Below are positions 58,740 to 64,000 of a stretch of 64,000 nt of DNA, one piece after another (position 1 is the first letter of the stretch; each line of letters opens with the position of its first letter). Where the stretch lies: contig CADAUA010000010.1 in NCBI GenBank assembly GCA_902791035.1, positions 31,290-95,289 of the forward strand, in the 5' to 3' direction. The notes beneath the pieces are model-generated. The model saw only the letters and a list, made by a program, of their open reading frames with translations. It had not been told where the DNA came from and ran no database searches. Source of the stretch: an uncultured Coriobacteriaceae bacterium. GTDB lineage: Bacteria; Actinomycetota; Coriobacteriia; Coriobacteriales; Atopobiaceae. The translations under genes and the position numbers were made by a program.

Positions 58740-59597
58740 CTAGATGTAAAGGATGAACTTGCGCTCGTTGTGGTGGAAGACCGCGTAGCCGATGGCCAGC
58801 GACCCAAAGGCGGCCACCACGCACCCCAGCACCACGCCGCGAGTGGGCAGCTGCTGCCAGAGCAGGATGTCGCGGATGAAGGTGATGTAGAGGTACATGG
58901 GGTTGAACTTCTCGAGGTTGAGCATCCAGGGGCTCAGGATGGACGTGGAGTAGAAGAGCGGCGTGGCGTAGGTCCATGCGGTGATGACGACGCTCCACAG
59001 GTGGATGACGTCGCGGAAGAAGACCGCCGCCGCGGAGAGGAAGAGCGAAAGCCCGATGCAGAAGACGGCGAGAAGGCCCACCGCCACGGGCAGCAGGAGC
59101 GCCAGCCAGGTGAGCGGGATGCGGAACCAGATCATGACAAGGGCCACCGCTATGAGCGAGAAGCCGTAGTTGAGCACCGCGAAGAGGACCTTCTGCACCG
59201 GGAAGACCACGCGGTTGATCTTGACCTTCTTGAGAAGGGACGACGCGTCGATGATGGACCGCATGCCCATGGTGGTGGCGTCGGTCATGAGCTGGAAGGC
59301 CGTGTTGCCCAGGATCAGGTAGAGGGGGTAGTTGCCGATGGAAGGGTCGTTGTTGCCCAGGAAGGCGGTGAAGACGACCGCCATGACGATCATCATGAGG
59401 AGCGGGTTGAGCACGCTCCAGGCCACGCCCAGGGCGGAGCGGCGGTACTTGAGCTTGAAGTCCTTGTTCACCAGCTGGCGCAGGACCGCCCGGTCGCGCT
59501 TTGCGGGCGGGTACCAGGCGTCGCGCGCGGAGATGGCGACCGCGGTGGGGACTGGCTTGGCGATGCTCTTGCTGGAATCTGTGGTCTCGGAACCCAA
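58740..59597 (-). CDS. Polysaccharide/teichoic acid export ABC permease (TagG/Wzm-like)
   Basis: 285 residues, about six membrane spans. The N-terminal amphipathic block LRQLVNKDFKLKYRRSALG and WSVLNPLLMMIVMAVVFTAFL are typical of ABC-2 exporters of teichoic acid or O-antigen; FFRDVIHLWSVVITAWTYATPLFYS is also conserved. Starts at TTG with GGGAGG five bases upstream. Likely exports the lipid-linked polymer that wall-binding proteins in this region may recognise; the polymer identity is unknown because no glycosyltransferases are adjacent. Confidence 0.9.
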   Translation of the reverse strand: MGSETTDSSKSIAKPVPTAVAISARDAWYPPAKRDRAVLRQLVNKDFKLKYRRSALGVAWSVLNPLLMMIVMAVVFTAFLGNNDPSIGNYPLYLILGNTAFQLMTDATTMGMRSIIDASSLLKKVKINRVVFPVQKVLFAVLNYGFSLIAVALVMIWFRIPLTWLALLLPVAVGLLAVFCIGLSLFLSAAAVFFRDVIHLWSVVITAWTYATPLFYSTSILSPWMLNLEKFNPMYLYITFIRDILLWQQLPTRGVVLGCVVAAFGSLAIGYAVFHHNERKFILYI

Positions 59598-59699
59598 GGA
59601 AGCCTCCCGGCACCGATGCGTTGGATGCGTAACGAAAGAATCCTAGCACAGGGCTGCCAGCGGCCCCAAACCCCCGCCGTGGGCCACACCGACCATCCG

Positions 59700-59740
59700 C
59701 AAAAGAGAAGGGCCGCGACTCCACGGCCGCGGCCCTTCTT
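59700..59740 (-). terminator. Rho-independent terminator, 12-bp stem
   Basis: AGAAGGGCCGCG / CGCGGCCCTTCT with a 10-base loop; on minus followed by CTTTTGCGG. Serves the CWB2 gene at 59813-60820. Confidence 0.8.
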
Positions 59741-59744
59741 GTGT

Positions 59745-59764
59745 AAAAGGGAGCTATCCCTTTT
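59745..59764. terminator. Second hairpin, AAAAGGGA/TCCCTTTT
   Basis: Perfect 8-bp stem with a 4-base loop and A/T flanks on both sides, so it can act in either direction. Lies between the first terminator and the CWB2 gene stop codon, making a tandem terminator. Confidence 0.6.
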
Positions 59765-59812
59765 TGCGTAACAGAGGGTTATCCTTCTTTACACGGTTAT
59801 GCAAACAAGAGC

Positions 59813-60820
59813 TTACGCCTTGCCCTGCTCGTAGGCCTGCATCCGCGCAAACGTCGCTTCCGTAACGGCAGCAGTGCCGCCCAGGATGTATCCGCTCTCG
59901 GTCTCGCCGGGCTGGAAGCTCCAGCCCTCCTGCAGGGGCTGGATGTCCGACTCCTTGACGAGCGCGATGACGGACTTGCTCTTGCCCGCCAGTGGCGCAC
60001 CAGCCAGCGCGTCATAGTAGTCTTCGGCCGTGGCCACGGTGATGTGCGTAGAGCCCATACCGTTGGCCTTCTCCCACTTGACGGCCTCGACGGCGGTGCC
60101 CATGGCGTTCTGGCCCCAGAGCCTCGTCACGTCCATACCAGAGAGCTGCGTGCTCACGACCGCATCCGGCACTTTCGCGCTACCGCCCATCACGATCACA
60201 TGCTTGAAGTTGCCCTTGATGGCTGCAGCAGCACCCTCGGAGAGCGCATCGTTACCACTGGTCAGGAAGATGGGGGCCTTGTATGCGAAGGCATAGGGAG
60301 CGATGCTCAGGGCATCCCAGTAGCCTTTCCAAGTGGCCACGATGCAGGTGTCGCCCCAGCTGCCGGTGCCCTTCTCGTACCCCTTGAGCGCGGTGTCCGC
60401 AGCAGTGGCGCCCCACAGCCGCTCGACCTTGGCGCTCGGGCAGGCGGTCTGAATCTCCGCCAGGCAATCCTCGCTGATGGCCGACTTACCGCCCATCACG
60501 AAGATGTGCTCCGGTTGCAGACGCGTGAGCACGTCCTTGGCCTGCTGCTTGAGCGCCGCTCCCGTCGTCGTGACGACCGGCGCGTCATAGCAGCCCGCAA
60601 GACCGGACGCCGAGAGGGCATCCCAGTAGCCATCGCCGCTAGCGACGATCACGTACTTGCTGGTAGTGGGGTATGCCTCCTTGACCACGAGCTTCATGGT
60701 GTCCCAAGCAGTATCGCCGCCAAGGCGCGTCCACGGGGTCGCCGCAAAGGCCTGGCTCGGCACCACGGCCAGGGCCACCGCCATAATGAGGCCCAGAACC
60801 CAGGCCCTTGTCCTCTTCAT
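59813..60820 (-). CDS. Secreted CWB2 cell-wall-binding protein
   Basis: 335 residues from the ATG of MKRTRAWVLGL (AGGAGG nine bases upstream; an in-frame GTG two codons earlier is too close). Signal peptide about 1-27 (ends SQAFAATP), then only three CWB2 modules: WTRLGGDTAWDTMKLV, HIFVMGGKSAISEDCLAE, VERLWGATAADTALKGYEKG, HVIVMGGSAKVPDAVV, VTRLWGQNAMGTAVEAV and YILGGTAAVTEAT. There is no catalytic domain. This is the minimal, intact version of the CWB2 family in this region and may be a structural surface protein. Confidence 0.88.
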   Translation of the reverse strand: MKRTRAWVLGLIMAVALAVVPSQAFAATPWTRLGGDTAWDTMKLVVKEAYPTTSKYVIVASGDGYWDALSASGLAGCYDAPVVTTTGAALKQQAKDVLTRLQPEHIFVMGGKSAISEDCLAEIQTACPSAKVERLWGATAADTALKGYEKGTGSWGDTCIVATWKGYWDALSIAPYAFAYKAPIFLTSGNDALSEGAAAAIKGNFKHVIVMGGSAKVPDAVVSTQLSGMDVTRLWGQNAMGTAVEAVKWEKANGMGSTHITVATAEDYYDALAGAPLAGKSKSVIALVKESDIQPLQEGWSFQPGETESGYILGGTAAVTEATFARMQAYEQGKA

Positions 60821-61000
60821 CGTCACAGTCCTCCTGAGGTCGAGTTACCTACGGGGACACATTATAGCCACAAGAGCCCGCATTCCCTGGAACGAGACGT
60901 CTGGGCAATCATCCGAATGTACTTACAAACAGGAACGGGGGACGAGTGCTCCCGCTCGTCCCCCCATTTAGCGCACTAGCTGCGCGTCCTTGTTCCCCAC

Positions 61001-63575
61001 CTACTGGGTCAGGTAATTCCACTCGTCATCGGTCACGGCCACGGGACCGCCGATGACGTGCCCGCCGATGACGCGGCCATCGGACGAACCGGAGTAGACC
61101 GCGTCCACGGCCTGCATCTGTCCCGGATTGCAGATCACGAGCACGGAGTCGGACGCTCCCGCGAGCGGCGCCGCGGACAGGGCGTCCCAGTAGCCGTCGC
61201 CCGTGGCCACGCACATATGCGACGTCCCCATGCCCTGCTCGACCTCCCACCGGGCGATCTCGGCCGAGGTCTTGACCGCGTTCTCGCCAGCCAGACGGAC
61301 GACCGTGGCACCGGAGCCGGCCAGCTGCCCCTCGACCTCGGGGGACACAACCACAGCACCGCCGACGATGACCACACGCGAGAAGCCCCTCACGTCCGCG
61401 AGCGTGGCGTCGTCCAGCATGTTGCGCCCGTCCGTGAGGAAGATGGGAGCGTGCTTGGCCCACGCGTAGGGCGCGATGGAGAGGGCGTCCCAGTAGCCCG
61501 TCCATGTGGCGATGACGCAGGTGTCGCCCCAGCCGTCCCTGGACTCATAGGCCATGCGCGCAGTATCGCGGGCGGTGTCACCGGCCACGCGCTCGACCTC
61601 GCAGCCGCAGAGGGACCTCACCTGGTCGAGCACGGCATCGGACACCGCGGCCGGGCCACCCAGCACGACCACCTTCCCGGGCGCGAGCCTCTGGAGCTGG
61701 CGCGCCGTCTCGTCGCGCAGGTAGTCCGTCGGTGTGATCAGGACGGGCGCGCCGTCGAGCCCCGCGAGGCCGGAGCCCGCGAGGGCGTCCCAGTACCCAT
61801 CGCCGGTTGCCAAGTAGACCGTGCCGCCATGGCCAGTCGGGAAGGCGCCGTCCGCCTCGACGACCCGCTCCATGGTCTCGTAGGCGTTCTGGCCCCACAG
61901 GCGGTCCCAGTTCGCGGTGGCCGGGAGGACGATGTTGAAGCTCGCCGCCACCACGCCCGTGTAGTTGCCCTTGCCGGTGACGGTCACGGTCGCCGCGCCG
62001 GTCTCGACGTTGTCGGAGTAGGCAAGCTCGTAGTCCGTACCAGCGACCAGCTGCGCGCCGTCCACGCTGACAAGGACCGCAGGCTCGAGGGCCTTGCCCG
62101 TGTACGTCTGGTCGGGGATGGCCTGAATGTCAGTGTCCTGCAGGGTACGAGGCACGATCTCGAAGGTCTTGGTGACCGTGCCCTTGTAGTTGCCGGTACC
62201 CCTAATGGTCGCTGTGGCAGTGCCAACAGCAGTGTTGACGGAGAAGGCAACAGTGTAGTCCGTATCCTGAGTGAGCTGTACTCCGTCAACAGTGACTACC
62301 GCCTCGGGCTCGATTGCCGCGCCCGTATAGGCTTGGTCGGCAACTGCAGCAACGTCTGCATCCCCTAGGACTCGCCAGGCTATTGCGAAGGTCTTGGTAA
62401 CGCTACCCGTGTAATTGCCAATGCCTGTGACAGTCACAGTGGCAAAGCCTACCCGGTCATTGGCAGCGTAGGAGACGACGTAGTCCGTCCCCTCCGACAA
62501 TGTCTCGCCGTTCACGGTCACCGTCACCGCATCGGTCGTTCCAGCCGGCGAGTAGTCCACGCTGTCAGAGGCCAGACTGATCATGCTATCCGTAAGCGTG
62601 ACCTTGGTGCTGGGCGTCACGTGCACGTACTCTTGCTTGACCACCTTCCCGCCCACGGTACCCGTCACCCACGCATAACCCTCGGCTACGGGGACTATCT
62701 CGCAGTAGTAGCCGTACTTCCCGACGGTACCCCACGGCCCGGTGGCAACACTCGAGGACGAGCGCTGCGAGCCGATTCTGGCCACGTTGGCGTCTGACGA
62801 AGCCCAGCTTATGGACGATTCTGTAGATGACTCGTAAGAAATCTCGACGGGGTCGTCGTCCTCGTTAATAGTCAGCGTGACTATTGGCTCCCACTGTGCC
62901 ACGTAGATCGCATCGCCGGTGACAGTCTCTGCGACCTCAGGACTCCAGCCCACGAAGCTGTAGCCATCACGCGTCGGGGTGGTATTGAACGCAGGGGTCT
63001 TCGCCCCTGTCTGCGCGGTGTAGATGCGCTGGGTGAACGCCTCTCCGTTGCATCCGTCGGTGTAGGTAATTGAGTACTTCTTGGTCTTCCACTGTGCCAC
63101 ATAGGTAGCGTCAGCGGTGACGATCGAAACGACTTCCGGACTCCAGCCCGCGAACTCATAGCCCGCGCGACTGGGAGTTCCAGAGAAGGACGGCGTGGCG
63201 TCGCCCTCAGTCGCGGTGTAGGACTGCGATGCGAAGGCCGCTCCGTCGCAACCGTCGGAATACGTGACGGTATAGGTGGCCTTGGGAGCTACGATCCACT
63301 GGGCCACCGACGCAACTTCCGGGCTCCAGCCTGCGAACGTGTAGCCCTCGCGAGTGGGCGTACCCGTGAAGGCCGGCGTCGCGTCGCCCTCGTTCACCGA
63401 GAAGATCTGGGCAGAGAAGGCCGTGCCGTCGCAGCCGTCGGAGTAGGTAATGGTGTAGGCGTGCACGGTCGCCTTCCACTGGGCCACATAGGTCACATCC
63501 GCGGTGACCGTCGCGGCAGGCTCGGGGCTCCAACCAAGGAACTCGTAGCCCCCGCGCGTAGGGGTACCAGAGACG
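61001..63575 (-). CDS. InlB-repeat/Ig-like/CWB2 surface protein, C-terminal part (frameshifted)
   Basis: Contains three complete InlB_B-type repeats (TYTVTYSDGCDGAAF, YTFAGWSPEV, ADATYVAQW), a linker with an Ig-like domain (SSISWASSDANVARIG), three GTDYxVxY...GNYTG repeats, and three CWB2 modules at the C-terminus (WDRLWGQNAYETMERV, VVVLGGPAAVSDAV, VVIVGGAVVVSPEV, HVIGGPVAVTDDE). The frame is entered from the upstream piece through a break between 63569 and 63587, where a repeat lost several residues. Wall-bound adhesin-like protein. Ends 180 bp before the gene at 59813-60820. Confidence 0.75.
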
Positions 63576-64000
63576 TAGCTACACCGGACGTGGCGCCAAA
63601 AGTTTGCGGAGAGAAGGCCGCGCCGTCACAGCCGTCCGAGTAGGTGACGGTGTAGGTAGCGGGAGTCCACTGCGCCACGTACGTCGCATCAGCCGTGACC
63701 GTGCTGGTTACCTCAGGGCTCCAGCCTGCGAAGGTATAGCCCTCTCGGGTGGGCGTGCCGGAGAAGGCCGGCGTGGTTGCGCCCTCATCAACGGTGTAGC
63801 TCTGAGTGGCGAAGGCTGCCCCGTCGCACCCGTCGGAGTAGGTGACGGTGTATTGGGTGACTGGGGTGCTGTCTACAACCTCGAAGTCCAGCGCCGAGAG
63901 GTCCACCACGCTCGATTCGTCGTCGAAGCGCGACACGCCCGGCGCGAAGTAGATCCAGTCGTTGCCGTACTCGTCCCCCACGTGGACGTACTGGGCGGCC
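63493..64000 (-). CDS. InlB-repeat surface protein, partial N-terminal piece (runs off window; frameshifted)
   Basis: The minus-strand frame is open to the window end and reads AAQYVHVGDEYGNDWIYFAP, then two InlB_B-type repeats (TVTYSDGCDGAAFATQSYTV, YTFAGWSPEV). In the third repeat, after SPQTFGATSGVAT, the frame leaves the repeat pattern and stops at 63493, while the expected continuation (SGTPTRGGYEFLGWSPE) lies in another frame that joins the 61001-63575 piece. The signal peptide and start are outside the window. A small deletion, rather than a single-base slip, best explains the missing residues. Confidence 0.7.
   Translation of the reverse strand, partial: AAQYVHVGDEYGNDWIYFAPGVSRFDDESSVVDLSALDFEVVDSTPVTQYTVTYSDGCDGAAFATQSYTVDEGATTPAFSGTPTREGYTFAGWSPEVTSTVTADATYVAQWTPATYTVTYSDGCDGAAFSPQTFGATSGVATSLVPLRAGATSSLVGAPSLPRRSPRM

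Overview
The window is a G+C-rich actinobacterial chromosome segment. Strand use is strongly biased: almost every gene is on the minus strand, and only rpsT and one accessory gene are on plus. Several gene orders fit Actinomycetota: pyrF-mihF-gmk-rpoZ with an actinobacterial integration host factor, dnaJ-mtaB-phoH-ybeY-dgkA-era-recO, and rodZ-ftsK-rnj. The many secreted proteins with choline-binding-like or CWB2 wall-anchoring repeats, CAP domains and InlB-type repeats point to Coriobacteriia, most likely an Olsenella/Atopobiaceae-like gut or oral organism. That placement is inference; no 16S or taxon-specific marker is present.

Layout. 1-8 kb: pgsA (partial), rimO, yajQ, a RodZ-like protein, ftsK and RNase J. 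8-13.6 kb: a four-gene surface operon (MBOAT O-acyltransferase, AlgX/AlgJ-like partner, lipoprotein, secreted transglutaminase with wall-binding repeats). 13.7-16.5 kb: rpsO-pnp. 16.6-21 kb: three paralogous secreted NlpC/P60- or CHAP-like hydrolases on the same wall-binding scaffold. 21.8-28.4 kb: the recO-to-dnaJ operon. 28.9-36.5 kb: a membrane-anchored DnaJ, dCMP deaminase, hemW, a degenerate Fic gene, dusB, lepA and divergent rpsT. 36.7-40.9 kb: holA, comEC, comEA. 41.6-49.7 kb: thiI, rpoZ, gmk, mihF and the pyrimidine operon pyrRBCKDF behind a promoter and a leader terminator. 50-64 kb: accessory surface region with an AbiEi/DUF559-like protein, one clear pseudogene, two frameshifted CWB2 surface proteins, one intact CWB2 protein and a TagGH/Wzm-Wzt-like polymer exporter.

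The most unusual content is a family of intergenic arrays of a 51-bp unit. Each unit carries two dyads, a (G/C)TTAG...CTAAGC hairpin and a TTCCCG...CGGGA hairpin. Six arrays hold about 44 units in all, at near 21.3, 32.9, 50.0, 51.4, 53.3 and 57.3 kb. The 51-bp phase is kept almost perfectly although sequences differ between arrays, one array is inverted, and one unit within an array is flipped. Two genes end on stop codons supplied by the arrays. Every array lies at a border of accessory or surface genes, and in 50-57.6 kb arrays alternate with single genes like cassettes. I did not recognise this family. It resembles REP/BIME elements in logic, but no REP-associated transposase is present here.

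Other repeats occur beside the dnaJ genes (two large perfect or near-perfect palindromes and a 15-bp tandem repeat) and between thiI and comEA (21-bp and 15-bp tandem repeats). Translation starts were chosen from Shine-Dalgarno placement; several genes use GTG or TTG. All function calls come from reading motifs by eye, without database searches.
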